Shown here piece after piece: positions 31,876-41,564 of a stretch of 64,000 nucleotides of DNA. This DNA comes from Clavibacter sp. Its GTDB lineage: Bacteria; Actinomycetota; Actinomycetes; Nanopelagicales; Nanopelagicaceae. The stretch spans positions 1 to 64,000 of the forward strand of contig BGOH01000001.1 in NCBI GenBank assembly GCA_003569145.1. Reading direction: 5' to 3'. The stretch's first letter is position 1; the number at the start of each line of letters is the position of its first letter. Under the pieces are notes generated by a model. That model did no database searches. It was not told the DNA's origin and was given only the letters and a program-made list of their open reading frames with translations. Made by a program: the position numbers and the translations under genes.

Positions 31876-33128
31876 TATCGGCTCTCGAAGTACTTTCTTG
31901 CGCGCTCCACTCCATCAATTAAAGCTTGAATCTCATCAAAGTCGTTATATAGATAGAAAGAAGCTCGCGTGGTAGCAACAGTCTTAAAGCGTCTCATTAG
32001 TGGCCATGCGCAGTGATGGCCAGTTCTTACCGCGATGCCATATTGATCAAGGGCTTGACCAAGATCATGTGGATGCACTCCCTCGACAGCAAAGGAAACT
32101 ACTCCCCCGCGCATCTCTAAATCTTTTGGTCCAATTACTGAAAGTCCTTTAATACTCTGCAAGCCATCAAGTGCTGCCTTAGTTAACTCAACTTCATGAG
32201 CGTGAATTTCATCCAGACCAATGGCGTTTAGATAATCAACTGCTGCTCCAAGTCCAATTGCTTGCGCCATATTTGGCACACCAGCTTCAAAGCGTTTAGG
32301 AGCGTCAAGATATGTCGCTCTCTCCATCGTTACAGTTTCAATCATCGATCCACCGGTTAGAAAGGGTGGCATCTCATCTAGCAAGTTCTTCTTCCCCCAG
32401 AGGATTCCAACTCCGGTTGGGCCAAGCATCTTGTGGCCAGAGAAGGCAATGAAATCAACATTCAAAGCTTTTACATCGACTTTGTAATGAGGAACAGATT
32501 GACAAGCATCAAGAACAAATAGAGCGCCAACGCTATGTGCTTTTGCTGTTACTTGATCTAGAGGAACTATAGTTCCAAGCACATTTGATTGATGAGTGAG
32601 AGCAACGACTTTAGTTCTCTCATTAATTAGCTCATCCATATTAGAAAGATCTAAACGGCCATTATCACTTACCTTAAACCAAACTAACTCAGCTCCGGTT
32701 CTAGCAGATAGCTCCTGCCATGGAATTAAATTGGCATGGTGCTCCATCTCAGAGACAACAATTCGATCACCAGGCTTAATATGAAACTTAGACCCTGGCC
32801 TAGCATTTCCAAGTGAATATGCAATTGCATTGATGCTCTCAGTTGCTGACTTTGTGAATATGACTTCATCGACATCTGCATTGATAAAAGCAGCAACTTT
32901 TGCCCGAGCTCCTTCATAGAGCTCTGTTGCCTCTTCTGCTAATTGATGTGCGCCTCGATGAACTGCAGCGTTATGGTTTTCATAGAAATCTCGCTCAGCT
33001 GCGATAACTGAGTTTGGCTTCTGTGAAGTTGCGCCGCTATCTAAATAGATGAGGCGATTGTTGCCACGAATCTCCCGCTTAAGGATAGGAAAGTCCGCCC
33101 TTATCGCTGAGAGATTTAATTTAGACAC
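31875..33128 (-). CDS. sufS: Cysteine desulfurase SufS
   Basis: PLP enzyme releasing sulfur from cysteine for cluster assembly. The PLP lysine is K233 in AFSGHKMLGPTGVG; the catalytic cysteine is C373 in RTGHHCAWPLM; H129-H131 region HHANLIPWQ is typical. 417 residues. Group II (SufS) desulfurase by the RTGHHCA motif and by operon. Confidence 0.96.
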   Translation of the reverse strand: MSKLNLSAIRADFPILKREIRGNNRLIYLDSGATSQKPNSVIAAERDFYENHNAAVHRGAHQLAEEATELYEGARAKVAAFINADVDEVIFTKSATESINAIAYSLGNARPGSKFHIKPGDRIVVSEMEHHANLIPWQELSARTGAELVWFKVSDNGRLDLSNMDELINERTKVVALTHQSNVLGTIVPLDQVTAKAHSVGALFVLDACQSVPHYKVDVKALNVDFIAFSGHKMLGPTGVGILWGKKNLLDEMPPFLTGGSMIETVTMERATYLDAPKRFEAGVPNMAQAIGLGAAVDYLNAIGLDEIHAHEVELTKAALDGLQSIKGLSVIGPKDLEMRGGVVSFAVEGVHPHDLGQALDQYGIAVRTGHHCAWPLMRRFKTVATTRASFYLYNDFDEIQALIDGVERARKYFESR

Positions 33129-33138
33129 AAGTTATCGC

Positions 33139-33891
33139 CTACGCCTTTGCGTATTGCGCATAGCCCTTCTCTTCAAGTCGATCAGCAAGTTCAGGTCCAC
33201 CCTCTTCAACAATCTTTCCGCCAGCAAAGACGTGAACGAAGTCTGGCTTTATATAGCGAAGAATTCTGGTGTAGTGAGTAATTAACATGATTCCAAGATT
33301 CTGTTCGCTCTTTACGCGATTTACTCCCTCAGAGACAATTCTTAGCGCGTCAACATCAAGTCCGGAATCTGTCTCATCCAAGATTGCAATCTTTGGCTTG
33401 AGTAGCTCCATCTGCAAAATCTCATGGCGCTTCTTCTCTCCGCCTGAGAATCCCTCATTAACGCTGCGCTCTGAAAAAGTAGGATCGATAGATAGTTTGC
33501 TCATCGCCTCTTTAACCTCTCCTACCCAAGTTCTTACCTTTGGCGCCTCGCCGCGAAGAGCTGTTGCTGCAGTTCTTAGAAAGTTCGAAACAGATACTCC
33601 TGGAACCTCAACCGGATATTGCATCGCAAGAAAGAGTCCGGCCTTTGCTCGCTCATCAACGCTCATTTCAAGGACATCAACGCCATCAAGTGTTACTGAT
33701 CCTCCTGTAACGCTGTACTTAGGATGACCTGCGATGGAATATGCAAGTGTTGACTTGCCAGAGCCGTTAGGGCCCATAATTGCATGGACCTCACCAGAGT
33801 TAATCGTTAGATCAACCCCACGGAGAATCTCAATAGCTCCACTCTCGCCCTCAACGCTTACTTGAAGACCTTTGATTACTAGTTGTGCCAT
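33139..33891 (-). CDS. sufC: SUF ATPase SufC
   Basis: ABC-type ATPase of the SufBCD scaffold. Walker A GPNGSGKST (residues 40-48), signature FSGGEKKRHEILQM, Walker B IAILDETDSGLDVDAL, and H in MLITHYTRIL. 250 residues, no membrane helices. It lies between the ferredoxin and sufS. Confidence 0.97.
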   Translation of the reverse strand: MAQLVIKGLQVSVEGESGAIEILRGVDLTINSGEVHAIMGPNGSGKSTLAYSIAGHPKYSVTGGSVTLDGVDVLEMSVDERAKAGLFLAMQYPVEVPGVSVSNFLRTAATALRGEAPKVRTWVGEVKEAMSKLSIDPTFSERSVNEGFSGGEKKRHEILQMELLKPKIAILDETDSGLDVDALRIVSEGVNRVKSEQNLGIMLITHYTRILRYIKPDFVHVFAGGKIVEEGGPELADRLEEKGYAQYAKA

Positions 33892-33910
33892 CGCGACTTA
33901 CTCCTTAACG

Positions 33911-34219
33911 CTATTTCTTCTTAGAAATCGTGACAGTATCTCCATCACGAACTACTGCATATGTTTCAATTGCTTCAAAAGCAGGCGGAGTTAAAACTTC
34001 TCCGCTTCTTAGATCAAACTCAGCTCCATGGAGCCAACACTCAATTTTGTAATCCTTAATATCTCCTTCAGAGAGGGATGCCTCGGCATGGCTACAGATA
34101 TCAGCGACTGCAAAGACCTCATCGCCAATTCTTGCCACACAGACATCCTCTGAACCAAGTGTGAACTTAACCGGCTTTGATTCTTGAAGTTGATCTACTT
34201 TTATCTCGATAGATTCCAT
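33911..34219 (-). CDS. Rieske-type [2Fe-2S] ferredoxin
   Basis: 102 residues. Cluster ligands C42 and H44 (CSH) and C61 and H64 (CWLH) are present. Small Rieske ferredoxins lie between sufD and sufC in actinobacterial suf operons and may carry electrons for, or be a client of, cluster assembly. The sufD stop directly precedes the ATG. Confidence 0.93.
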   Translation of the reverse strand: MESIEIKVDQLQESKPVKFTLGSEDVCVARIGDEVFAVADICSHAEASLSEGDIKDYKIECWLHGAEFDLRSGEVLTPPAFEAIETYAVVRDGDTVTISKKK

Positions 34220-35308
34220 TTATGCCCCAAGAGTTTCTAACTGGCTATCAATTTTTGACATTAAACGCTCTTGAATTACCTCATCACCAATCTTGTCGAT
34301 AATTTCGGTGAAGAAGCCTCTAATTACTAAGCGCCGTGCCTCATTCATCGGTATTCCGCGAGACATTAGATAAAACAGTTGCTCATCATCAAAGCGCCCC
34401 GTTGTGCTGGCATGGCCTGCTCCAACAATCTCGCCAGTTTCAATCTCTAGATTGGGAACTGAATCCGCTCTTGCACCATCTGAGAGAAGCAAATTCTTAT
34501 TTAATTCATAGGTATCAGTTCCTTCAGCATTTTGCCTTATAAAGACATCGCCGATCCAAACCGTTCTAGCTCCATCTCCAGCAAGAACTCCTTTGTAATT
34601 CACCCGAGATTTAGCTCTTGGTATGCCGTGATCAACAAAGACGCGATGCTCTAGATGCTGGCCATCAGTTGCAAAATAAACTCCCCAGAGCTCAGCGGAG
34701 CTGCCCTGATCTGAGTATTCAACTGTTGGCAAGAGGCGAACTAGCGAGCCACCGATTGTTACTGTGATTGATTTGAAATTGGCATCTCTTCCAATAATTG
34801 CATGATGGCGCCCCATATGAACTGCCTTTGGGCCCCACTCCTGCAGAGTAATAAAGGTCAGATTCGCTCCAGCTTCAACTCTGATTTCAATTTCTTCACC
34901 GATAATGCCATCACCAGTATTTTCAACAATAACGCTAGCTTTGCTATGGGCACCTGCAGTAATGACAGTTCTTGAGAATTCACCACTACTTCCAACGCTG
35001 CGCTTTAGCAAAATTGGTTCGTTAATTACTGCTTCATTATCAATTTTTAGATGAAGAACTTCAGTAACTTCGCTCCTTAGGCGCTGAACGATTGCATCGG
35101 TTGTTTCTGATTTTGCAGGAAGCTCACTTGCCTTAACAGTTGAGATATTAAAACCAGCTCTAGCACTTCCAAATAACTCAATTGAGATTCGATCAATAAC
35201 GCTAACTGCAGGATCATGAAGGCCTGCAACGCGCTTTAAGGGAGTAAAGCGCCAAGCCTCCTCACGCCCAGTTGGCGTTAAGTAATTAGTTGGAAGAACG
35301 CTGCTCAT
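34220..35308 (-). CDS. sufD: Fe-S scaffold protein SufD
   Basis: SufBCD scaffold subunit with a right-handed beta-helix. Start [24 protein letters not shown] is typical, as is the terminal [19 protein letters not shown]. 362 residues. It overlaps the sufB stop by one base. Confidence 0.95.
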   Translation of the reverse strand: MSSVLPTNYLTPTGREEAWRFTPLKRVAGLHDPAVSVIDRISIELFGSARAGFNISTVKASELPAKSETTDAIVQRLRSEVTEVLHLKIDNEAVINEPILLKRSVGSSGEFSRTVITAGAHSKASVIVENTGDGIIGEEIEIRVEAGANLTFITLQEWGPKAVHMGRHHAIIGRDANFKSITVTIGGSLVRLLPTVEYSDQGSSAELWGVYFATDGQHLEHRVFVDHGIPRAKSRVNYKGVLAGDGARTVWIGDVFIRQNAEGTDTYELNKNLLLSDGARADSVPNLEIETGEIVGAGHASTTGRFDDEQLFYLMSRGIPMNEARRLVIRGFFTEIIDKIGDEVIQERLMSKIDSQLETLGA

Positions 35309-36719
35309 TAACCGACCGAACCTTCCATCTGCATCTCAATTAAGCGGTTAAGTTCAAGGGCATATTCCATTGGAAGCTCTCTTGCGATTGGCTCAATAAA
35401 GCCTCTAACTATCATCGCCATAGCCTCATCTTCTTCTAGTCCGCGAGACATTAGATAGAAGAGTTGGTCATCGCTAATTTTTGAAACAGTTGCTTCATGT
35501 CCCATCGTCACATCATCTTCGCGGACATCAACATAGGGATAAGTATCAGAGCGAGAGATAGTGTCAATTAGAAGAGCGTCGCATTTCACAGTGCTCTTTG
35601 AGTGATGCGCTCCCTCTTTGATTTGAACTAATCCACGATAGCTAGTTCTTCCCCCGCCACGTGCAACTGATTTAGAGATAATTGTTGATGAAGTGTGAGG
35701 CGCAGCATGAACCATCTTGGCTCCTGCATCTTGGTGTTGTCCCTCTCCAGCAAAAGCAATTGAAAGAGTCTCGCCCTTTGAATGCTCGCCCATAAGAAAT
35801 ACAGCTGGGTATTTCATCGTCACCTTAGATCCGATATTTCCATCGATCCATTCCATCGTGGCACCTTCCGCGCAAATTGCGCGCTTGGTCACCAAGTTAT
35901 AAACGTTATTCGACCAGTTCTGAATTGTTGTGTATCTAACGCGAGCATTCTTTCTCACGATAATTTCCACTACAGCTGAGTGGAGAGAATCTGATGAGTA
36001 GATAGGAGCTGTGCAGCCCTCAACATAGTGAACATATGAACCTTCATCGGCAATGATTAGAGTTCTTTCAAATTGCCCCATATTCTCAGTATTGATTCGG
36101 AAATATGCTTGAAGTGGAATCTCAACATGAACGCCCTTTGGCACATAAACGAATGAACCACCAGACCAGACTGAGGTATTAAGGGCTGCAAACTTATTAT
36201 CTCCAACTGGAATTACTGAGCCAAAGAATTCCTTGAAGATATCTTCATGCTCTCTTAGGGCAGTATCAGTATCAAGGAAGATAACCCCTTGCTTCTCTAG
36301 ATCCTCACGGATTGAGTGATAGACAACTTCTGATTCATATTGCGCTGCAACTCCTGATACTAGGCGCTGTTTTTCAGCCTCAGGAATACCTAGGCGGTCA
36401 TAGGTATTTTTAATATCTTCTGGCAGATCTTCCCAGGAAGTTGCCTGCTTCTCAGTGGAGCGAACAAAGTATTTAATAGTGTCAAACTTAATCCCAGATA
36501 AATCTGACCCCCAGTTTGGCATTGGCTTCTTATCAAAGAGCGCTAAACCCTTAAGACGTAGCTCAAGCATCCAAGCAGGTTCATTCTTCTTAGCAGAGAT
36601 ATCTCTTACTACCTCTTCGTTTAAACCACGTTTGCTATTGGCGCCGGCATCATTTTATCCGACCAACCGAACTCGTAGTTTCCGATTCCCTCTAACTCTG
36701 GGTGGGCGATTTGGCTCAT
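35308..36719 (-). CDS. sufB: Fe-S scaffold protein SufB (one frameshift)
   Basis: Main scaffold subunit on which the cluster forms. The ATG at 36719 ([21 protein letters not shown]) overlaps the sufR stop. The frame breaks at the TTTT run 36653-36656 (plus strand); adding one base gives [20 protein letters not shown] and joins the 420-residue remainder. Conserved blocks: [35 protein letters not shown] (the cysteine is functional in E. coli SufB), and the terminal [14 protein letters not shown]. Repaired length is about 470. Confidence 0.95.
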
Positions 36720-37456
36720 CGTTTGCTCTGCTTTCTATTGCTGGTTTGGGTTTTCTCGATTTTCTTGCCTTTACTTCCTAGTTGGGGAATAAATGTTGTA
36801 CAGACTCCATCGCCATGGGCAATTGTTGCTAGGCGTTGAACATGGGTTCCTAAGATCTTTGAAAAAGCAGCTGTCTCTTCCTCGCATAACTGAGGATATT
36901 CAGCGGCAACATGGGCTATCGGGCAGTGATGTTGACAGAGCTCAAGTCCAATTGCTTTGGGATGAACATTTGCTGCATATCCTTCATCGCTTAAGAATTT
37001 TACTAACCCATCAACAGCGTTCTTTGAACCAGTTACAGTTTTCTTTGATCTGCGAATAATTTCATCAGCGCGATGCTTGGCAAAGCCATCAACTAAATGC
37101 GCCCCTGCGCTAGCTGCCATATATTTCAGCGCAGAGACCGCAAGATCATCATATGAATGCTCAAATCTCTCTCGCCCTTTATCGCTCATCACAAATACCT
37201 TAGAAGGGCGACCTCTTAGACCTGCGCTTCTAATATGGGGCTCGCGCTCTTCTAGAATTCCTTCGCTCACTAGTGAATCTAAATGGCGGCGAATACCAGC
37301 TGGGGTTAAGCCAAGGGAGGCAGCTAAGGCAACTGCCGTTGATGGGCCGTTTTCTAAAATGGCTCGGGCAACCTGGTCCTTAGTTCTTAGGTCCTCAGAT
37401 GGGGCTAGGGTGGATTTCACAACGCAAGTGTTGCGTAATTCATGGCCAAGCGCCAC
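36716..37456 (-). CDS. sufR: SufR, Fe-S sensing repressor of the suf operon
   Basis: DeoR/ArsR-like winged-helix regulator that binds an Fe-S cluster and represses suf genes when clusters are ample. N-terminal helix-turn-helix (ARAILENGPSTAVALAASLGLTPAGIRRHLDSL); C-terminal cysteines in CQHHCPIAHVAAEYPQLCEEE, the cluster ligands of SufR. Two starts are possible: GTG at 37456 (246 residues) or GTG at 37420 (VKSTLAPSED, 234), which better fits the family and leaves an inverted repeat at 37422-37436 upstream. First gene of the operon, divergent from ctaA. Confidence 0.9.
   Translation of the reverse strand: MALGHELRNTCVVKSTLAPSEDLRTKDQVARAILENGPSTAVALAASLGLTPAGIRRHLDSLVSEGILEEREPHIRSAGLRGRPSKVFVMSDKGRERFEHSYDDLAVSALKYMAASAGAHLVDGFAKHRADEIIRRSKKTVTGSKNAVDGLVKFLSDEGYAANVHPKAIGLELCQHHCPIAHVAAEYPQLCEEETAAFSKILGTHVQRLATIAHGDGVCTTFIPQLGSKGKKIEKTQTSNRKQSKR
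37422..37436. promoter_or_regulatory. Candidate SufR operator
   Basis: The inverted repeat acgcaa-gtg-ttgcgt is perfect (6-3-6). It lies immediately before the preferred sufR GTG at 37420, downstream of the likely sufR promoter, the place expected of an autoregulatory site. Not proven. Confidence 0.45.
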
Positions 37457-37474
37457 TTCAAAGCGCCCATTGGC

Positions 37475-37484
37475 ACTCTAGGGT
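37475..37484. promoter_or_regulatory. Overlapping divergent -10 boxes of sufR and ctaA
   Basis: Plus strand TAGGGT (37479-37484), six bases, then ctaA ATG at 37491. Minus strand TAGAGT (37480-37475) for sufR. The two hexamers share two bases, so polymerase could occupy only one at a time. Confidence 0.45.
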
Positions 37485-37490
37485 TGGGCT

Positions 37491-38398
37491 ATGGCCCCCA
37501 TCGCCGATAAAGCGCTATTAAAACTCTCCACTTTAATGGTCTTTACTCAATCTGCAATTGTCTTTACTGGAGCTTTAGTTCGTATCACCGGATCTGGTCT
37601 TGGTTGCTCGACATGGCCTGAGTGCACCCCTGGCTCATATACCCCAACTCCTGATCAACCAGAGGCTCCACTACATGCCTGGATTGAATTTGGAAATCGA
37701 CTCCTTACCTTCGTTCTTCTCATTAATGCCCTAGCTCTGATGTTTACTATTTTAAAGAGCGGAAAGCGTGAGTTAAGAAGATTAGGTGCGCTTCAGATAC
37801 TAGGAATTTTGGCCCAGGGAGTACTTGGCGGAATAACAGTTTTAACCGCTCTTAATCCAGCAACAATTGCAGCTCACTTTTTGCTATCAATAATTCTTAT
37901 CGCAGGAGCCCTCTCGCTGCGCCAGAGAGCTCATGGCAAATCTCCAATTGAAATTACTCTAATCCATTAGTTACCAAACTTATCTGGCTTCACCTCTTAT
38001 TAACATCCTTAGTACTAATCGCTGGAACCATTGTCACTGGAAGCGGACCTCATGCTGGCGATAGCGCAGCTGAGCGATTTAATCTTGATTCACGGACTAT
38101 GGCTTGGATCCATGCAGACCTAGTAATCGCTCTGCTTGGAGTGAGCATCGCTTTATTAATTGCAATTCGCCTAGGTCTTACAGGGCAGGCTCGCCAGGTC
38201 TTATCTGGGCGGATACAGATATTTCTAATTGTTGCCCTTGCCCAAGGCGGCATTGGATATATCCAATATTTCACCAAGTTGCCTGAAGCCCTAGTTGCCG
38301 CTCACATCATCGGATCTATCGCGGTGTGGTTATCCGCTTGGAACTTATTTATCTCTAGTAATCTCGGCGCTAATCTGATCGCCCGGAAAGGGTTGTAA
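37491..38398 (+). CDS. ctaA: Heme A synthase (one frameshift)
   Basis: Membrane enzyme converting heme O to heme A for cytochrome oxidase. Repaired length is about 302, with eight predicted membrane helices in two four-helix halves. Family motifs: GALVRITGSGLGCSTWPEC (paired cysteine loop with SYTP...HAWIEFGNR), AHFLLS, then in the second half GTIVTGSGPHAGD and AAHIIGS heme-ligand histidines. The break is at the CC run 37964-37965; one added C gives LIPLVTKLIWLHLLL. The stop overlaps the tkt ATG. The usual partner ctaB is not adjacent. Confidence 0.9.
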
Positions 38399-40458
38399 TG
38401 CAACCAGAGTTAGCGCCTTGGATAGATTTGGATGAGAAGGCAGTAGCAATTGCCAGGGGCCTTGCTATGGATGCAGTTCAAAAAGTAGGCAATGGCCATC
38501 CTGGAACTGCAATGTCTCTGGCCCCAGTTGCCTATACCCTCTTTCAGCGTTTTTTGCGCCATGACCCAAAGGATCCAAATTGGATTGCGCGAGATAGATT
38601 CATTCTCTCTTGTGGCCACTCCTCGCTAACTCTATATATTCAATTACTCTTTTCTGGATATGGATTAACTCTTGATGATTTAAAAGCTTTTAGAACTTGG
38701 GGCTCACTTACTCCAGGACATCCTGAATTTGGCCATACCTTGGGCGTCGAAACAACTACTGGCCCTCTTGGCCAAGGAGTTGCTAACGCTGTTGGAATGG
38801 CGATGGCTGCAAGATATGAGCGAGGGCTTTTAGATCCTGATACGCCAAAAGGTGAGAGCGTCTTTGACCATAACATCTGGGTGATCTGTAGCGATGGAGA
38901 TCTACAAGAGGGAGTAAGCGCTGAAGCCTCATCTCTTGCTGGAGTGCAGGAGCTAGGAAATCTCAAAGTTATTTATGATGATAATCGCATATCAATTGAA
39001 GGTGATACTCATTATGCCTTCACTGAAGATGTCTCTATGCGCTATCGCTCCTATGGCTGGCATGTAATTGAAGTAAGTGCAAAGGCTGATGGCGATGTTG
39101 ACCGAGTGGCAATTGAAGCAGCTATGAATGAGGCGCTTTTGGTAACAGATAAGCCAACTCTGATTCGCCTTAGAACTGTGATTGCTTGGCCTGCACCAAA
39201 AGCTCGCAATACTGCTAAGTCACATGGCTCTGCACTTGGCGCTGATGAGGTAGCGGCAACAAAGATTGAGCTAAATCTTCCTGCGCAAGATTTCTACTTC
39301 CCAGAGGAAGTTGAGAAGCATGTAAGAAAAGTTCAGGAGCGAAGTCTTAAGTTAAAGAGTAATTGGAACGCAGATTTTTCAAAGTGGCAGAGCGCAAACC
39401 CAGAGCGAGCAGCGCTACTTGAGCGATTGAGAAAGCGCGAGCTACCAACTAATTGGAACGCAGATCTTCCCGTCTTTGCAAGTGATAAAGAGGTCTCAAC
39501 TAGAAAAGCCTCTGGTGATGTAATCAATGCTCTGGCTGCAAAAATGCCGGAGTTATTTGGCGGATCTGCCGATCTTGCTGAGAGCAATAACACCACTATT
39601 GAGGGTGGCGGATCATTCTTGCCTTCCACTTCCAAAATGAAGGGGGCTTCGCCTTATGGCCGAATCATTCACTTTGGAATCCGTGAACATGCAATGGGCT
39701 CGATATTAAATGGAATAGCGCTTCATGGTCTTGCTCGATCCTTTGGTGGAACTTTCTTAGTCTTTAGCGATTACATGAGAGGCGCGGTTCGCCTCGCTGC
39801 ACTTATGAAACTTCCAGTGACTTTCATTTGGAGCCATGATTCAATCGGTCTAGGTGAAGATGGACCTACTCATCAACCAATTGAACATATCGCCTCCCTT
39901 AGAGCCATTCCAGGCCTTGATGTCATTCGACCCGCTGATGCAAATGAAGTCGTTGCCTGCTGGTCGCAAATCGTAAAGAGAGATAAAACTGCTGGTTTGC
40001 TTCTTTCTAGACAGAATCTTCCGGTAATTGATCGAAACCTCTATAACTCCACAACTGAAGTTTGGCGCGGGGCCTATGCATTAAACGAAGTTTCAACCCC
40101 TGATGTTTTAATTATTGCAACTGGCTCTGAAGTATCAATTGCGCTCAAAGCAAGTGAAGAGCTATCTCAAAGTGGAATTAAAGCTCGAGTCATTAGCGCG
40201 CCATGCCTGGAATGGTATCGAGAGCAAGATCAAGGATATAAAGATTTACTAATGCCAAAATCAGTCAAAGCTCGAGTTAGCGTTGAAGCAGGTATTGCTC
40301 AAGGCTGGCATGAATTAATTGGTGATTGCGGCGTTGCCATTAGCTTGGAACACTTTGGTGCTTCAGCCTCTGCTCCGGTCTTGTTTAAAGAATTTGGATT
40401 TACTCCGGAGGCAGTAGTTAAAGCTTGCCAAGAATCGATGGCAAAGAGTTCCAAATGA
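38398..40458 (+). CDS. tkt: Transketolase
   Basis: TPP-dependent enzyme of the non-oxidative pentose phosphate pathway. Typical blocks: GNGHPGTAMSLAPVAYTLF, GPLGQGVANAVGMA, TPP motif from CSDGDLQEGVSAEA to DDN, and in the pyrimidine domain GIREHAMGSILNGIALHG and HDSIGLGEDGPTHQP. 686 residues. ATG overlaps the ctaA stop by one base, and the stop overlaps the tal ATG. Confidence 0.97.
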   Translation: MQPELAPWIDLDEKAVAIARGLAMDAVQKVGNGHPGTAMSLAPVAYTLFQRFLRHDPKDPNWIARDRFILSCGHSSLTLYIQLLFSGYGLTLDDLKAFRTWGSLTPGHPEFGHTLGVETTTGPLGQGVANAVGMAMAARYERGLLDPDTPKGESVFDHNIWVICSDGDLQEGVSAEASSLAGVQELGNLKVIYDDNRISIEGDTHYAFTEDVSMRYRSYGWHVIEVSAKADGDVDRVAIEAAMNEALLVTDKPTLIRLRTVIAWPAPKARNTAKSHGSALGADEVAATKIELNLPAQDFYFPEEVEKHVRKVQERSLKLKSNWNADFSKWQSANPERAALLERLRKRELPTNWNADLPVFASDKEVSTRKASGDVINALAAKMPELFGGSADLAESNNTTIEGGGSFLPSTSKMKGASPYGRIIHFGIREHAMGSILNGIALHGLARSFGGTFLVFSDYMRGAVRLAALMKLPVTFIWSHDSIGLGEDGPTHQPIEHIASLRAIPGLDVIRPADANEVVACWSQIVKRDKTAGLLLSRQNLPVIDRNLYNSTTEVWRGAYALNEVSTPDVLIIATGSEVSIALKASEELSQSGIKARVISAPCLEWYREQDQGYKDLLMPKSVKARVSVEAGIAQGWHELIGDCGVAISLEHFGASASAPVLFKEFGFTPEAVVKACQESMAKSSK

Positions 40459-41564
40459 GCAAAACGCTAGCTCAGATAAGCCAGGCTGGGACCTCAATCT
40501 GGCTCGATGATTTATCTCGAGAGCGAATGATTGATAATGGAAAGTCGCGCTCCCTGAAATCACTTATAACTGAAGAATCCGTTGTTGGTGTGACTACTAA
40601 CCCTGCGATTTTCTCATCTTCAATATCGCAATCTTCACTCTATAGCGATGATTTAAAGGCTTTGGCTGCCAAGGGTTATTCGGCTGAGCAGATTATTACG
40701 GAACTTACCTGCAGCGATGTTGCTAAGGCATGCGATCTATTTAGGGAAGTATTTCTAGCAAGTGGCGGAGTTGATGGTCGAGTAAGTATTGAGGTAGACC
40801 CAAGATTTGCCCGCGATACCAAAAAAACTATTTCTCAAGCCCTAGATCTTTGGAAGAAGATAGATCGACCAAATCTTCTTATTAAAGTTCCCGCAACTAT
40901 TGAAGGCCTTCCTGCTATCCAAACTCTAATTTCAGAGGGAATAAGCGTCAATGTGACAATAATTTTTTCAACTAAGCGCTATGAGCAAGTATTAGATGCA
41001 TTCATAAAGGGATTAGAGGATCGGGCAAGAAAATCACTTCCGCTCTCTGATATTCACTCAGTTGCATCCTTCTTCATAAGTCGGGTAGATACCGAAATTG
41101 ATCCAAGACTTAAAGCCAGTGCTTCAAAAGAGGCGTTAGATCTGCTTGGAAAGTCAGCAATTGCCAATGCGCACCTTGCATATCAGCACTTTGAAAAGGT
41201 CTTGCGCTCAGATCGCTGGCAAGTGCTTGCAAAACTTGGAGGCAATATCCAAAGGCCGCTCTGGGCTTCAACTGGGGTAAAGGATCCAAACTATGACCCA
41301 ACCCAATATGTAATGGAGCTAGTTGCTCCATTATGTGTCAACACAATGCCGGAGCAGACTTTAAATGCCGTTAAAGCTCAAGGAGAATTCAAAGGAAATA
41401 CCATCTCAGGAAAATACTTAGATGCTTCTGGAGTCATCAATCAATTAGCAAGTATCGGAATAGATATTGAAGAGGTGGCAGAGAAGTTAGAGGTTGAGGG
41501 AATTGATAAGTTTATTAAACCTTGGCTTGAGTTAATTGCAAATGTTGAGGCTGCTAGTAAATGA
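40455..41564 (+). CDS. tal: Transaldolase
   Basis: Transfers dihydroxyacetone units between sugar phosphates. The Schiff-base lysine is K144 in NLLIKVPATIEGLPAI; VVGVTTNPAIF and SRVDTEIDPRL are family marks. I choose ATG at 40455 (MSKTLAQISQ), which gives an ATGA overlap with tkt and 369 residues; the open frame extends ten codons further. The stop overlaps the pgi ATG, so tal and pgi are translated in tandem. Confidence 0.95.
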   Translation: MSKTLAQISQAGTSIWLDDLSRERMIDNGKSRSLKSLITEESVVGVTTNPAIFSSSISQSSLYSDDLKALAAKGYSAEQIITELTCSDVAKACDLFREVFLASGGVDGRVSIEVDPRFARDTKKTISQALDLWKKIDRPNLLIKVPATIEGLPAIQTLISEGISVNVTIIFSTKRYEQVLDAFIKGLEDRARKSLPLSDIHSVASFFISRVDTEIDPRLKASASKEALDLLGKSAIANAHLAYQHFEKVLRSDRWQVLAKLGGNIQRPLWASTGVKDPNYDPTQYVMELVAPLCVNTMPEQTLNAVKAQGEFKGNTISGKYLDASGVINQLASIGIDIEEVAEKLEVEGIDKFIKPWLELIANVEAASK

